64,000 nt of DNA from Planosporangium spinosum (GCF_049999945.1 NZ_JBLYUB010000023.1:1-64000); one strand, 5' to 3'. Numbered from the stretch's first letter, positions 8,340-17,093 are shown. Program-made: numbers and translations. The notes: generated by a model not told the origin, from the sequence alone.

Positions 8340-9392
8340 ATGCGTCTGGCACTCAATCTCGGCTATCAGACCGCCTGGTCCAGTGCGGCCGATCACCTGG
8401 TCCTCACCCAGGAGGCGGACCGCCTCGGTTACTCGACGGTGTGGGTCGCCGAGGCGTACGGTTCGGACGCTCCGACGATGCTGGCCTGGTTCGCCGGCCA
8501 GACCAGCCGTATCGAGCTCGGCAGCGCCATCTTCCAGATCCCGGCCCGTACGCCGGCGATGACCGCGATGACCGCCGCCACCCTGGACACGATCTCCGGT
8601 GGCCGGTTCCGGCTCGGCCTGGGCGTGTCCGGCCCGCAGGTCTCCGAGGGCTGGCACGGGGTGCGCTTCGGCAAGCCGCTCGAGCGCACCCGCGAGTACG
8701 TCGACATCGTCAAGATGGCGCTGTCCCGCAAGAACGTCGAGTACCACGGCAACCACTACGAGCTGCCGTTGCCCGACGGCCCGGGCAAGGCGCTGCGGCT
8801 GACCCTGCACCCGGTGCGCGACCAGATCCCGATCTACCTCGCCGCGGTGGGACCGAAGAACCTGGAGCTGGCCGGCGAGATCGCCGACGGCTGGCTGGCG
8901 ATCTTCTACTCACCGGAGTTCGCGGCCGAGCAGCATGCCCAGATCGCCGCGGGCCGTGCCAGGGCCGGCAAGGACATGACCGGCTTCGACGTGGTGGCCA
9001 ACGTGCCGACCGTGATCGGCGACGACGTGGAGTCGTGCGCCGAGCTGGTCCGCAACTACGCCGCCCTGTACGTGGGCGGCATGGGCAGCCGGGAGAAGAA
9101 CTTCTACAACCAGCTCGCCACCCGGATGGGCTACGGCGAGGCCGCCCGCGAGGTGCAGGATCTGTACCTGGCCAAGCGCCACCGCGACGCGGCCGCCGCG
9201 ATCCCGATGGAGTTCATCGACCGCACGTCGCTGATCGGCCCGGTCGACCGGATCGCCGAGCGGATGCGCGCGTACGCCGAGGCCGGCGTGACCACGCTGT
9301 CGGCGGTACTGTTCGTCGGCGACGCCTCCGACGGCGTCCGCGCACTGCGCCAGATCCACGAGGCGTACGCCAAGTCCGGGGTGGGGGAGTAA
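8340..9392 (+). CDS. LLM-class F420-dependent oxidoreductase
   Basis: This 350-residue TIM-barrel protein of the luciferase-like monooxygenase superfamily shows the F420-binding pattern LGYSTVWVAEAYGSDAP, ELGSAIFQIPARTPAMTAM, DTISGGRFRLGLGVSGPQV and IPIYLAAVGPKNLELAGEIA. It fits the F420-using subfamily typical of mycobacteria and relatives, which transfer hydride from reduced coenzyme F420 to an unknown substrate. GGGGAG lies six bases before ATG 8340. It overlaps nothing upstream and ends six bases before uppP, suggesting co-transcription with that gene. Confidence 0.9.
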   Translation: MRLALNLGYQTAWSSAADHLVLTQEADRLGYSTVWVAEAYGSDAPTMLAWFAGQTSRIELGSAIFQIPARTPAMTAMTAATLDTISGGRFRLGLGVSGPQVSEGWHGVRFGKPLERTREYVDIVKMALSRKNVEYHGNHYELPLPDGPGKALRLTLHPVRDQIPIYLAAVGPKNLELAGEIADGWLAIFYSPEFAAEQHAQIAAGRARAGKDMTGFDVVANVPTVIGDDVESCAELVRNYAALYVGGMGSREKNFYNQLATRMGYGEAAREVQDLYLAKRHRDAAAAIPMEFIDRTSLIGPVDRIAERMRAYAEAGVTTLSAVLFVGDASDGVRALRQIHEAYAKSGVGE

Positions 9393-9398
9393 CCGACC

Positions 9399-10235
9399 GT
9401 GCACATCTGGCAGGCGATTCTGCTCGGCATCGTCGAGGGTCTGACCGAGTTCCTCCCGGTGTCGTCGACCGGTCATCTGACCGTCACCGAGAAGCTGCTG
9501 GGACTCAAGCTCGACGACCCGGGTCTCACCGCGTACACGGCGATCATCCAGATCGGCGCGATCGCGGCGGCGATCATCTACTTCTGGCGCGACATCGTGC
9601 GCTGCATCATGGGCTTCGTGCGCGGCCTGACCAGCGCGCAGGGTCGCCAGTCGGAGGACTGGCGGATGGCGCTCAACGTGATCGTCGGCTCCCTCCCGAT
9701 CGGCGTGGTCGGGCTGCTCGCCAAGCCGCTGATCGAGGGACCGCTGCGCAGCCTGTGGGTGGTCGCCAACACGTTGATCGCGTGGTGTCTGGTCCTGGTG
9801 TACGCCGAGTACCGGGCCACCCAGAAGCGCGCCGAGGGCGACGTGACGCTCAAGGACGCGGTGATCATCGGGGCGGCGCAGAGCCTGGCGCTCATCCCCG
9901 GTGTGTCCCGCTCCGGCGCCACGATCAGCGCCGGGCTGCTGCGGGGCATCGACCGGGTGACCGCGACCCGGCTGTCGTTCCTGCTGGGCATCCCGGCCCT
10001 GACCGCCGCGGGCCTCCTCGAAGCGGTCAGCCAGGCCGACCAGGTGTCGGCCACGGTGGGCTGGGGCGCGACCGGCATCGGCATCGTGGTCAGCTTCGTG
10101 GTCGGGTACGCCTCGATCGCCTGGCTGTTGAAGTTCGTCGCCAACCACTCGCTGGTGTCGTTCGTCTGGTACCGGGTGCTCGCCGGCCTGGCGATCATCG
10201 GCCTGCTGGCGGCCGGCGTCGTCACCGCGACCTGA
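9399..10235 (+). CDS. uppP: undecaprenyl-diphosphatase
   Basis: The 278-residue integral membrane enzyme removes a phosphate from undecaprenyl pyrophosphate so the lipid carrier can be reused for peptidoglycan and teichoic-acid synthesis. The two signature motifs are present: EGLTEFLPVSSTGH (residues 14-26, catalytic Glu and His) and PGVSRSGAT with its essential Arg. About eight hydrophobic segments span the protein. The GTG start lies six bases after the LLM oxidoreductase stop, and its GGGGGAG ribosome site lies inside that gene's 3' end. Confidence 0.95.
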   Translation: MHIWQAILLGIVEGLTEFLPVSSTGHLTVTEKLLGLKLDDPGLTAYTAIIQIGAIAAAIIYFWRDIVRCIMGFVRGLTSAQGRQSEDWRMALNVIVGSLPIGVVGLLAKPLIEGPLRSLWVVANTLIAWCLVLVYAEYRATQKRAEGDVTLKDAVIIGAAQSLALIPGVSRSGATISAGLLRGIDRVTATRLSFLLGIPALTAAGLLEAVSQADQVSATVGWGATGIGIVVSFVVGYASIAWLLKFVANHSLVSFVWYRVLAGLAIIGLLAAGVVTAT

Positions 10236-10281
10236 TCGGGGCACTCTTCCATGATCATGGGTGCGGGGCCGGGTCGCCACG

Positions 10282-10287
10282 TAGGCT
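10282..10287 (+). promoter_or_regulatory. -10 box of leaderless histidine phosphatase mRNA
   Basis: TAGGCT lies seven bases before GTG 10295, consistent with initiation at the start codon. Confidence 0.5.
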
Positions 10288-10294
10288 CCCCGTC

Positions 10295-10996
10295 GTGACC
10301 ACCGTCATCCTGCTCCGGCACGGCCGGACCACCGCCAATGCCGACGGCACCCTCGCCGGCCACCAGCCGGTCGGGCTCGACGACCTCGGCCAGTTGCAGG
10401 CCAAGGCGGCCGGGGAGCGCCTGGCCGGGGTGCCGCTGGCCGCCGTGGTGACCAGCCCGCTGGCCCGCTGCCGCGAGACCCTCGCGCTGGCGCTGCCCGA
10501 CGCCCAACCGCGCGTCGACGACCGGTTCATCGAGTGCGGCTACGGCGACTGGGAGGGCCAGTCGCTGGCGAAGTTGGCCAAGGACCCGCTGTGGAAGGTG
10601 GTGCAGCAGCACCCGTCCTCGGCGACGTTCCCCGGCGGGGAGCCCCTCGCGGTCATGTCGGCGCGGGCGGTGGCGGCCGTGCGGGACTGGGACGCGCGGA
10701 TCAGCGCCGAGCACGGCCCGCACGCCCTGTGGCTGGCGTGCAGCCACGGCGATGTGATCAAGGCCATCGTCGCCGACGCCCTCGGCGTACACCTGGACAT
10801 GTTCCAGCGCGTCGTGGTGGAACCGGCCTCCGTGACGGTGATCAACTACACCCCGCTGCGGCCGTTCGTGGTCCGGCTCAACGACACCGGTAACGCCTTG
10901 AGCAGCCTGGTTCCGCGCGGACGGACCCGGCGACGGCGGACCGCGCGCGAGTCCGACGCCGCGGTCGGCGGTGGTGCCGGCGCGCCGGAGGCGTAG
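10295..10996 (+). CDS. histidine phosphatase family protein (phosphoglycerate mutase-like)
   Basis: The 233-residue protein carries the RHG motif at residues 8-10 (ILLRHGRTTAN), the phosphate-pocket Arg in SPLARCRETL, the catalytic Glu in FIECGYGDWEGQ and the second His in ACSHGDVIKAIV. It belongs to the actinobacterial subgroup found next to DUF3090, the SCO1664-type gene and mshC. The C-terminal 30 residues are a basic, Arg-rich then Ala/Gly-rich tail. Substrate unknown. The four-gene order is conserved in related genera, which hints at a link to thiol or cofactor metabolism, but that is inference. Confidence 0.88.
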   Translation: MTTVILLRHGRTTANADGTLAGHQPVGLDDLGQLQAKAAGERLAGVPLAAVVTSPLARCRETLALALPDAQPRVDDRFIECGYGDWEGQSLAKLAKDPLWKVVQQHPSSATFPGGEPLAVMSARAVAAVRDWDARISAEHGPHALWLACSHGDVIKAIVADALGVHLDMFQRVVVEPASVTVINYTPLRPFVVRLNDTGNALSSLVPRGRTRRRRTARESDAAVGGGAGAPEA

Positions 10997-11041
10997 CCCG
11001 TGATGAGTACCTACCAGCGCGACACGCGGCGCCTGGGCGGA

Positions 11042-11047
11042 TAGGGT
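11042..11047 (+). promoter_or_regulatory. -10 box of leaderless DUF3090 mRNA
   Basis: TAGGGT ends seven bases before ATG 11055; no ribosome-binding sequence is visible. Confidence 0.5.
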
Positions 11048-11054
11048 CTTCCAT

Positions 11055-11618
11055 ATGACCCACCAGGTGTACGCGTTCGAACCGCCGGAGCGGTTCGTGG
11101 CCGGAACCGTGGGTGCGCCGGGAGAACGGACGTTCTTCCTGCAGGCCCGCGGGGGCGGCCGGCTGGTTACCGTGGCGCTGGAGAAGGTGCAGGTGGCCCT
11201 GCTGGCCGAGAAACTCGACGAGCTGCTCGTCGAGGCGCACCGCCGCTTCGGTGTCGAGTTGCCGCCCACCGACCCGACACCCGCCGACAACGAACCCCTC
11301 GAGACCCCCCTCGATGAGGAGTTTCGGGTCGGGACGCTCGGCCTGGCCTTCGACGTCGACACCGCGACCGTCGTCATCGAGGCGATCGCCGTTGGCGAGG
11401 GCGAGGCCGAGGAGGAGGAAGACGAAGACGAAGACGACGAGGAACTGGCGGCCGACCGCGACCGGCTACGGGTGCGGCTCACCCCGCAGGCGGCCCGGGC
11501 CTTCATCGACCGGGCCCGCAAGGTGGTCGCCTCCGGGCGCCCGCCGTGCCCGCTGTGTGGCCAGCCGCTCGACGCGCGCGGGCATCTCTGCCCGCGGCAC
11601 AACGGCTACCGTCGGTAA
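11055..11618 (+). CDS. DUF3090 family protein with C-terminal zinc ribbon
   Basis: This 187-residue protein opens with MTHQVYAFEPPERFVAGTVG, typical of DUF3090 (TIGR03847). The C-terminus PPCPLCGQPLDARGHLCPRH has two Cys-x2-Cys-like elements that probably bind zinc. Between them is a very acidic segment (about residues 115-137, runs of Glu and Asp). The role is not established. It is followed after six bases by the SCO1664-type kinase-like gene, with which it is almost always paired. Confidence 0.88.
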   Translation: MTHQVYAFEPPERFVAGTVGAPGERTFFLQARGGGRLVTVALEKVQVALLAEKLDELLVEAHRRFGVELPPTDPTPADNEPLETPLDEEFRVGTLGLAFDVDTATVVIEAIAVGEGEAEEEEDEDEDDEELAADRDRLRVRLTPQAARAFIDRARKVVASGRPPCPLCGQPLDARGHLCPRHNGYRR

Positions 11619-11624
11619 CGTGCG

Positions 11625-12473
11625 GTGACCGTGGATCCGACCGGCGCGGCCCACCAACCGGCCGGCCCGCCGCCGGCTGCGCTCGACGAGTCCGCTGCGC
11701 TCACCCTGCTGCGCACCGGAGACCTGGAGTTGGAGGGGCGCCTGGTCGACGCGTCGAACGCCACCCTCCGGGCCGTCATCACCGCCGACGGGGTGACCGC
11801 GCGGTGCGTGTACAAGCCGGTCCGCGGCGAGCGGCCGCTGTGGGACTTCCCCGACGGCACCCTGGCCGATCGGGAGGCCGCCGCGTACCTGTTGTCCAGC
11901 GGCGCCGGTTTCGACGTGGTACCGCCGACCGTCCTGCGCGACGGTCCGCTCGGACCGGGCATGTGCCAGCTGTGGATCGACGAGGAGCGCCAGGACGAGC
12001 CGCTGCTGGGGTTCGTGCCGCACCGGGAGGTGCCGGCCGGCTGGCGCCGGGTCGCCGCCGCGCGTGACGAGCGGGGCCGACCGTACGCGCTGGCCCACGC
12101 CGACGACCCGCGACTCGCCCGGATGGCGATCTTCGATGCGGTGGTCAACAACGCCGACCGCAAGGGCGGCCACGTCATCGTCACCGTCGACGGCCGGGTG
12201 TACGGCGTCGACCACGGCGTGACCTTCCACACCGAGGACAAACTGCGCACGGTCCTGTGGGGCTGGGTCGGCGAGCCGCTGCCCGCCGAGGGCGTCGAAC
12301 TGCTGGAGAAGCTGCGCGTCGAGCTGACCGGGCGGCTGGGCGGGACGCTCGCCGAACACCTGACCGAGATGGAGGTCGGCACGCTCGCGATGCGGGTGGA
12401 CCGGCTGCTGGCCACGCGTTGCTTTCCGCAACCGAGCGAGGAGTGGCCGTCGATACCGTGGCCGCCGATCTGA
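11625..12473 (+). CDS. SCO1664 family protein (PI3/4-kinase-like fold)
   Basis: The 282-residue protein matches the SCO1664 family (TIGR03843), distantly related to phosphatidylinositol 3-/4-kinases. Visible landmarks are ARCVYKPVRGERPLWDFPDG (nucleotide-binding Lys), LWIDEERQDEPLLGFV, FDAVVNNADRKGGHVI (catalytic-loop Asn/Asp) and VYGVDHGVTFH (metal-binding Asp-His). No lipid substrate is expected in this organism, and it may phosphorylate a protein. GTG start six bases after DUF3090. The N-terminus is Ala/Pro-rich. Confidence 0.85.
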   Translation: MTVDPTGAAHQPAGPPPAALDESAALTLLRTGDLELEGRLVDASNATLRAVITADGVTARCVYKPVRGERPLWDFPDGTLADREAAAYLLSSGAGFDVVPPTVLRDGPLGPGMCQLWIDEERQDEPLLGFVPHREVPAGWRRVAAARDERGRPYALAHADDPRLARMAIFDAVVNNADRKGGHVIVTVDGRVYGVDHGVTFHTEDKLRTVLWGWVGEPLPAEGVELLEKLRVELTGRLGGTLAEHLTEMEVGTLAMRVDRLLATRCFPQPSEEWPSIPWPPI

Positions 12474-12537
12474 CGGTGTGACCGAACCGTCGGTGCGAAG
12501 TGATCGTGCCGGCGACGTGACGGTCGTCGGGCGGCAC

Positions 12538-12543
12538 TACCCT
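12538..12543 (+). promoter_or_regulatory. -10 box of leaderless mshC mRNA
   Basis: TACCCT is followed after eight bases by ATG 12552. This position favours that ATG over the upstream TTG at 12543. Confidence 0.5.
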
Positions 12544-12551
12544 TGACCGCC

Positions 12552-13799
12552 ATGGACTCTTGGTCGGCACCCGATGTCCCCTCGTTGCCCGGCACCGGCG
12601 CGACGCTCGCCCTGTACGACTCGGCCCGGCGCGCGGTCGCCCCGACACTCGGTGTGGACTCCGGCCGCCCGGCCACGATGTACGTGTGCGGCATCACCCC
12701 GTACGACGCCACCCACCTCGGCCACGCCGCCACGATGATCACGTTCGACCTGGTGAACCGGGTCTGGCGCGACGGTGGCCTGCCGGTGCGGTACGTGCAG
12801 AACGTCACCGACATCGACGACCCGCTGTTGGAGCGGGCCGCCCGCGACTCCGAGGACTGGGTCGTGCTGGCCATGCGCGAGACCGCCCTGTTCCGCGAGG
12901 ACATGGAGGCGCTGCGGATCCTGCCGCCGGAGCGGTACGTGGGCGCGGTCGAGTCGATTCCGCGGATCGCCGAGCGGGTCGACGCCCTGCTCGACCGGGG
13001 CGCCGCCTACCGCCTCGAGGACGGCACCGGTGACGTGTACTTCGACATCGGCGCCGCGCCGCGGTTCGGGTACGAGTCGAACCTGAGCCGGCCGGAGATG
13101 GTCCGCCTCGCCGCCGAGCGCGGGGGAGACCCGGACCGGCCGGGTAAGCGCGACCCGCTCGACCCGCTGCTGTGGCGCGGGTCGCGCGAGGGCGAGCCGT
13201 CGTGGCCCGGCGGCGAGCTGGGACCGGGGCGCCCCGGTTGGCACATCGAGTGCGCGGTCATCGCCATGGAGATCCTCGGCGACACCCTCGACGTCCAGGG
13301 CGGCGGCAACGACCTGCTCTTCCCGCACCACGAGTGTTCGGCGGCGCACGCCGAGGTGCTCAGCGGGGTGACGCCGTTCGCGCGGCACTACGTGCACGCC
13401 GGCATGATCGGCCTGAACGGCGAGAAGATGTCCAAGAGTCGCGGCAACCTGGTGTTCGTGTCGCGGCTGCGGGGTGACCACGTCGACCCGATGGCCGTGC
13501 GGCTCGGCCTGCTCACCGACCACTACCGCGCCGACCGGATGTGGACCGACGACGTGCTCAAGGCCGGACAGCAGCGGCTGGCCCGCTGGCGGGAGGCGGT
13601 GGCGGCCCCCGCCGGGCCGTCCGGCGCCGCCGTCCTGGCGGGACTGCGCGAGCGGCTGGCCGACGACCTGGACGCACCGGGGGCGCTCGCCGTCGTCGAC
13701 GTGTGGGCCGACGCGGCGCTCGCCGGGGACGGCACCGACCCGGCCGCTCCGGCGCTGGTCCGCGCAGCCGTCGACGCGCTGCTCGGCGTCGCGCTTTGA
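12552..13799 (+). CDS. mshC: cysteine--1-D-myo-inosityl 2-amino-2-deoxy-alpha-D-glucopyranoside ligase
   Basis: MshC joins cysteine to GlcN-Ins with ATP in the penultimate step of mycothiol synthesis. The 415-residue protein is a cysteinyl-tRNA synthetase paralogue: zinc ligand Cys46 in MYVCGITPYDATHLGHA (HIGH-like motif ends at 59), then PGWHIECAVIAMEILGDTLD, GGGNDLLFPHHECSAAHAE (further zinc ligands) and KMSKS at 292-296. It lacks the tRNA-binding C-terminal domain of true CysS. GKRDPLDPLLWRGSREGEPSW matches MshC more than CysS. It is last in the phosphatase-DUF3090-SCO1664-mshC group. Confidence 0.95.
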   Translation: MDSWSAPDVPSLPGTGATLALYDSARRAVAPTLGVDSGRPATMYVCGITPYDATHLGHAATMITFDLVNRVWRDGGLPVRYVQNVTDIDDPLLERAARDSEDWVVLAMRETALFREDMEALRILPPERYVGAVESIPRIAERVDALLDRGAAYRLEDGTGDVYFDIGAAPRFGYESNLSRPEMVRLAAERGGDPDRPGKRDPLDPLLWRGSREGEPSWPGGELGPGRPGWHIECAVIAMEILGDTLDVQGGGNDLLFPHHECSAAHAEVLSGVTPFARHYVHAGMIGLNGEKMSKSRGNLVFVSRLRGDHVDPMAVRLGLLTDHYRADRMWTDDVLKAGQQRLARWREAVAAPAGPSGAAVLAGLRERLADDLDAPGALAVVDVWADAALAGDGTDPAAPALVRAAVDALLGVAL

Positions 13800-13812
13800 T
13801 CCCTTGATCCAC

Positions 13813-13873
13813 ACAACGTCCGGGAAGGTGTGGTCTCCGGTCGGTCAGGACACCACACCTTCCCGGACGTTGT
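13813..13873. terminator. 22-bp perfect hairpin between convergent mshC and GntR genes
   Basis: Arms 13813-13834 and 13852-13873 are perfect complements with a 17-base loop. The hairpin starts 14 bases after the mshC stop and probably serves both converging genes. Confidence 0.75.
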
Positions 13874-13907
13874 CCTGACCTTGGGGCGGCCGCGCGGGCC
13901 CGGAACG

Positions 13908-13950
13908 AGCCGAGCGCGATGTCGGGCTTAGCCGAGCGCGATGTCGGGCT
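13908..13950. repeat. 22-bp tandem duplication across a stop codon
   Basis: A 21-base sequence is repeated at 13908-13928 and 13930-13950 with period 22. The TAA stop of the GntR gene (13928-13930) lies at the junction, so the duplicated copy lies just beyond the stop. Confidence 0.75.
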
Positions 13951-14719
13951 CCTCGGGCAGGGCCGGCCGGGCGCCGGGGATCTTGTACTCCTCGGTCAGC
14001 GTCGTCATCGGACCCGGCCAGGTCGCCTCGGCGACCTCGATCGGGCGGTGGTCGGCGTCGTAGGCCACGTGCAGCAGCACGAGGACCGGCGTGTCGGGGC
14101 GGATCTGCAGCAGCTCCGCCTCCTCCCGGGTGGGCAGCCGGGCGCTGAGCTGGTCGGTGGCGCTGGTGTACACCCGGCCGGTGACCTCCTCGACCTCCTG
14201 GTACAGCGGCCGGCCGAAGGTCTGCGGCTGTTCCAGGGAGGTGCCGGCGGTGTCGGCCGGGCGCAGCCAGGAGGCGCCCACCTCGACCGGGGCGTCGCCG
14301 GTGCGTACCAGATGCCGGCGGGTGACCAGCTCGGCGCCGGCGGACAGGCCGAACGCCTCGGCCACCTCGGCCGGGGCGGCGGCGCGACCCACGAAGATCA
14401 GGTGCTGCCGGTACCGGGCCGCGAGGTCGGCGTGGTATCCGCGCTGGGCGCCGTAGCGGCCCCGGGACAGCCGGTTGAGCCGCCGCTTGGTGCCGCGCAC
14501 GTACGTGCCGGAACCGGGCTTGGTGATCAACAATCCCTCGACCCGGAGCTGGTCGATGGTGCGCTGCACGGTCTGCTTGGCGACGCCGTACGCCTCGGCC
14601 ATGGCCGGGATCGACGGTAGCCGCTCGCCGGGAGCCCACTCGCCCCGGTGGATCCGGGCGCGCAGTTGAGCGGCGATCTGGCGGTGCGGGAACTCCGCCG
14701 CGCCGGGGTTGATGCTCAT
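13928..14719 (-). CDS. GntR/HutC-family transcriptional regulator with UTRA domain
   Basis: The 263-residue regulator has an N-terminal winged helix (RQIAAQLRARIHRGEWAPGE, then AEAYGVAKQTVQRTIDQLRV and the wing TKPGSGTYVRG) and a C-terminal UTRA ligand-binding domain from about residue 95 (RYRQHLIFVGRAAAP to AEATWPGPMTTLTEEYKIPG). HutC-type repressors respond to small effectors such as sugars or amino-acid derivatives; the effector is not evident. ATG 14719 has GAGG upstream; a TTG three codons earlier is less likely. It stands alone. Confidence 0.85.
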   Translation of the reverse strand: MSINPGAAEFPHRQIAAQLRARIHRGEWAPGERLPSIPAMAEAYGVAKQTVQRTIDQLRVEGLLITKPGSGTYVRGTKRRLNRLSRGRYGAQRGYHADLAARYRQHLIFVGRAAAPAEVAEAFGLSAGAELVTRRHLVRTGDAPVEVGASWLRPADTAGTSLEQPQTFGRPLYQEVEEVTGRVYTSATDQLSARLPTREEAELLQIRPDTPVLVLLHVAYDADHRPIEVAEATWPGPMTTLTEEYKIPGARPALPEEPDIALG

Positions 14720-14799
14720 GGTCCTCAACCTAGCATCCTAGGACGCCGTACGGGGAGTGGTGCACCTCATCCCGCCCGGCGTGTCGCGGGCTCGCCGGC

Positions 14800-14845
14800 G
14801 CGTCATCGCACCTCGGATCGGTGCGTCATCGCACCTCGGATCGGC
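14800..14845. repeat. 23-bp tandem duplication
   Basis: Two copies of a 23-base unit (14800-14822, 14823-14845; core CATCGCACCTCGGATCGG) lie between the divergent GntR regulator and aminotransferase genes. The region could hold an operator, but there is no inverted symmetry. Confidence 0.7.
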
Positions 14846-14908
14846 GTGTCGCGGACCACAAAGCGCCCATGCGGCGGGATACCAGCGCGTAATGCCGGCC
14901 CGACTCTC

Positions 14909-14914
14909 TAAGGT
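14909..14914 (+). promoter_or_regulatory. -10 box of leaderless aminotransferase mRNA
   Basis: TAAGGT ends six bases before ATG 14921. AAGG in the same place could alternatively act as a weak ribosome site if transcription starts further upstream. Confidence 0.4.
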
Positions 14915-14920
14915 GGCGAC

Positions 14921-16132
14921 ATGCAGGTGACTCAGTCGGCCAAGCTCGCGAACGTCTGTTACGAGATCCGGGGACCGGTCCTGCGCCAGGCGAAGCAGAT
15001 GGAGGCCGAGGGGCAGCGCATCCTCAAGCTCAACATCGGCAACCCGGCGCCTTTCGGCTTCGAGGCGCCGGAGGAGATCCTGCAGGACGTCATCCTCAAC
15101 CTGCCCAACGCCCACGGCTACGGCGACTCCAAGGGGCTGCTGTCGGCCCGGCGTGCGGTCGTGCAGTACTACCAGCAGAAGGGCCTGCCCGGCGTCGACA
15201 TCGAGGACGTGTACCTCGGCAACGGCGTCTCCGAGCTCATCGTCATGGCGATGCAGGGGCTGCTCGACAACGGCGACGAGGTGCTCATCCCGGCGCCCGA
15301 CTACCCGCTGTGGACCGCGGCGGTCAGTCTCTCCGGCGGCCGGCCGGTGCACTACGTCTGCGACGAGCAGGCCGGCTGGTTCCCCGACCCGGCCGACATC
15401 GAGTCGCGGATCACCGACCGTACCCGGGCGATGGTGATCATCAACCCCAACAACCCGACCGGCGCGGTCTACCCCACGGAGCTGCTCGAGCGGCTCGTCG
15501 AGATCGCCCGCCGACACAACCTGGTCGTCTTCTCCGACGAGATCTACGACAAGATCCTCTATGACGGCGTGACCCACACCTCGACCGCGACCCTCGCGCC
15601 GGACCTGCTCTGCGTGACGTTCAACGGCCTGTCCAAGGCCTACCGGGTCGCCGGGTTCCGCACCGGATGGATGGTCATCTCCGGGGCCAAGCAGCACGCC
15701 GAGAGCTACATCGAGGGCCTGGACGTGCTGTCCAACATGCGGCTGTGCCCCAACATGCCGACCCAGTTCGCGGTGCAGACGGCCCTGGGCGGCTACCAGA
15801 GCATCGACGACCTGGTCCTGCCCGGGGGCCGGCTGGTCGCGCAGCGCGACACCACGTGGAAGCTGCTCAACGAGATCCCCGGGGTGAGCTGCGTCAAGCC
15901 GACCGGCGCGCTGTACGCGTTCCCGCGGCTGGACCCGAAGATGTACCCGATCGTCGACGACGAGAAGTTCGTCATGGACCTGCTGGTGGCCGAGCGGGTC
16001 CTCGTCGTGCAGGGGACCGGCTTCAACTGGGGCGCCCCGGACCACTTCCGGATCGTCACGCTGCCCCGGGTGGCCGACCTCGAGGACGCGATCGGCCGGA
16101 TCGCCCGGTTCCTCAGCCGGTACCGCCCGTAG
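14921..16132 (+). CDS. pyridoxal phosphate-dependent aminotransferase (AlaA-like, class I)
   Basis: The 403-residue fold-type I enzyme has LNIGNPAPFGFEAPEEI near the N-terminus, NPNNPTGAVYP (substrate and cofactor contact), FSDEIYDKILYDG (PLP-pyridine Asp and Tyr) and the Schiff-base Lys239 in NGLSKAYRVAGFRTGWM. FRIVTLPR near the end carries the carboxylate-binding Arg. The closest general match is the alanine/aspartate aminotransferase group, AlaA type. The exact amino donor is uncertain. It is monocistronic, with a strong hairpin right after the stop. Confidence 0.9.
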   Translation: MQVTQSAKLANVCYEIRGPVLRQAKQMEAEGQRILKLNIGNPAPFGFEAPEEILQDVILNLPNAHGYGDSKGLLSARRAVVQYYQQKGLPGVDIEDVYLGNGVSELIVMAMQGLLDNGDEVLIPAPDYPLWTAAVSLSGGRPVHYVCDEQAGWFPDPADIESRITDRTRAMVIINPNNPTGAVYPTELLERLVEIARRHNLVVFSDEIYDKILYDGVTHTSTATLAPDLLCVTFNGLSKAYRVAGFRTGWMVISGAKQHAESYIEGLDVLSNMRLCPNMPTQFAVQTALGGYQSIDDLVLPGGRLVAQRDTTWKLLNEIPGVSCVKPTGALYAFPRLDPKMYPIVDDEKFVMDLLVAERVLVVQGTGFNWGAPDHFRIVTLPRVADLEDAIGRIARFLSRYRP

Positions 16133-16188
16133 CGGAACGGCACCCGCGCACACCGGTGCGTCTTCCGGCGTGCGCGGGTGCCGTTCCG
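16133..16188. terminator. 19-bp perfect hairpin between aminotransferase and PAC2 genes
   Basis: Arms 16133-16151 and 16170-16188 are perfect complements with an 18-base loop. The first arm begins at the base after the aminotransferase TAG, and the second ends eight bases before the PAC2 stop, so it serves both genes. Confidence 0.8.
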
Positions 16189-16195
16189 GCAGGGT

Positions 16196-17080
16196 CTACC
16201 AGGAGGGGCCGGTCGGCCCGGTGGCCGACGGGCCGGCCTGGCCACCGCGGCGGCGCAGGTACTTCTCGAACTCGTGGGCGATCTCGTCGCCGGAGAGCGG
16301 TTGCAGGCCGGCGTCGCCGGAGCGCTCCTCCAGCTCCCGGACGTACTCGGCCAGCTCGGCGTCCTGTTCGGCGGCGGCCCGCAGCCGCTCCTCCCACTCG
16401 GCCGACTCCTCGCCCAGGTCGGCCACCGGCACCGGCAGGTCGAGCACGTCCTCGACCCGGTGCAGCAGCGACAGCGTCGCCTTCGGACAGGGCGGGTTGT
16501 TGGCGTAGTGCGGCACGTGCACCCAGAACGAGATCGCCGGCAGGTCGGCACGGGTGCAGGCGTCCTGCAGGATGCCGACGATGCCGGTGGGGCCCTCGTA
16601 CCGGTTGGGGGTCAGGTTGTACTTCTCGATGGTGGCCACGTCGGACGCGCTGCCGGTCACCGGCAGCGGTCGGGTGTAGGGCACGTCGGCGAGCAGCGCG
16701 CCGAGCAACACGACCTGGGTCACCTCGAGGCTGTGACAGATCTCCAGGAGCGAATCGCAGAAGGTGCGCCAGCGCATGCTCGGCTCGATGCCGCGGATGA
16801 GCACCACGTCCCGGTCGGCGCCGGGTGGGCTGGCGACCGAGAACCGGGTGGTCGGCCACTCGATACGCCGGGTCTCGCCGTCGGCGAGCGCCACGATCGG
16901 GCGGTTGACCTGGAAGTCGTAGAACTCCTCGGGATCGATCTCGGTCACCGGGCGGGCATCCCACATCTGCTCCAGGTGTTCCACCGCGGCGGTGGACGCG
17001 TCAGCGGCGTCGTTCCACCCCTCGAAGGCGGCGATGGCGATGGGGGAGCGCAGTACGGGGAGGCCGTCGAACTCGGTCAC
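16196..17080 (-). CDS. PAC2 family protein (proteasome assembly chaperone-like)
   Basis: The 294-residue protein begins VTEFDGLPVLRSPIAIAAFE and contains GWNDAADASTAAVEHLEQ and ISFWVHVPHYANNPPCPKA, typical of the PAC2 family (distantly related to eukaryotic proteasome-assembly chaperone 2). The C-terminal third is a charged helical region (EERLRAAAEQDAELAEYVRE) and a Gly/Pro tail. In actinobacteria this gene often borders metH, as here; its role is not known, and a link to the distant proteasome locus is unproven. GTG 17080 is chosen because TACGCT lies seven bases upstream. Confidence 0.85.
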   Translation of the reverse strand: MTEFDGLPVLRSPIAIAAFEGWNDAADASTAAVEHLEQMWDARPVTEIDPEEFYDFQVNRPIVALADGETRRIEWPTTRFSVASPPGADRDVVLIRGIEPSMRWRTFCDSLLEICHSLEVTQVVLLGALLADVPYTRPLPVTGSASDVATIEKYNLTPNRYEGPTGIVGILQDACTRADLPAISFWVHVPHYANNPPCPKATLSLLHRVEDVLDLPVPVADLGEESAEWEERLRAAAEQDAELAEYVRELEERSGDAGLQPLSGDEIAHEFEKYLRRRGGQAGPSATGPTGPSW

Positions 17081-17087
17081 GCTGCCA

Positions 17088-17093
17088 AGCGTA
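17088..17093 (-). promoter_or_regulatory. -10 box of leaderless PAC2 mRNA
   Basis: Minus-strand TACGCT is separated by seven bases from GTG 17080. It supports the 294-residue form over longer in-frame starts. Confidence 0.45.

Noticed and set aside
13813..13873. Long palindromes such as this one as CRISPR repeats
   Set aside because: Each is a single inverted repeat without regularly spaced direct repeats or spacers; no cas genes are present. The Cas4-like nuclease at 43312 is a RecB-family protein of the proteasome neighbourhood.
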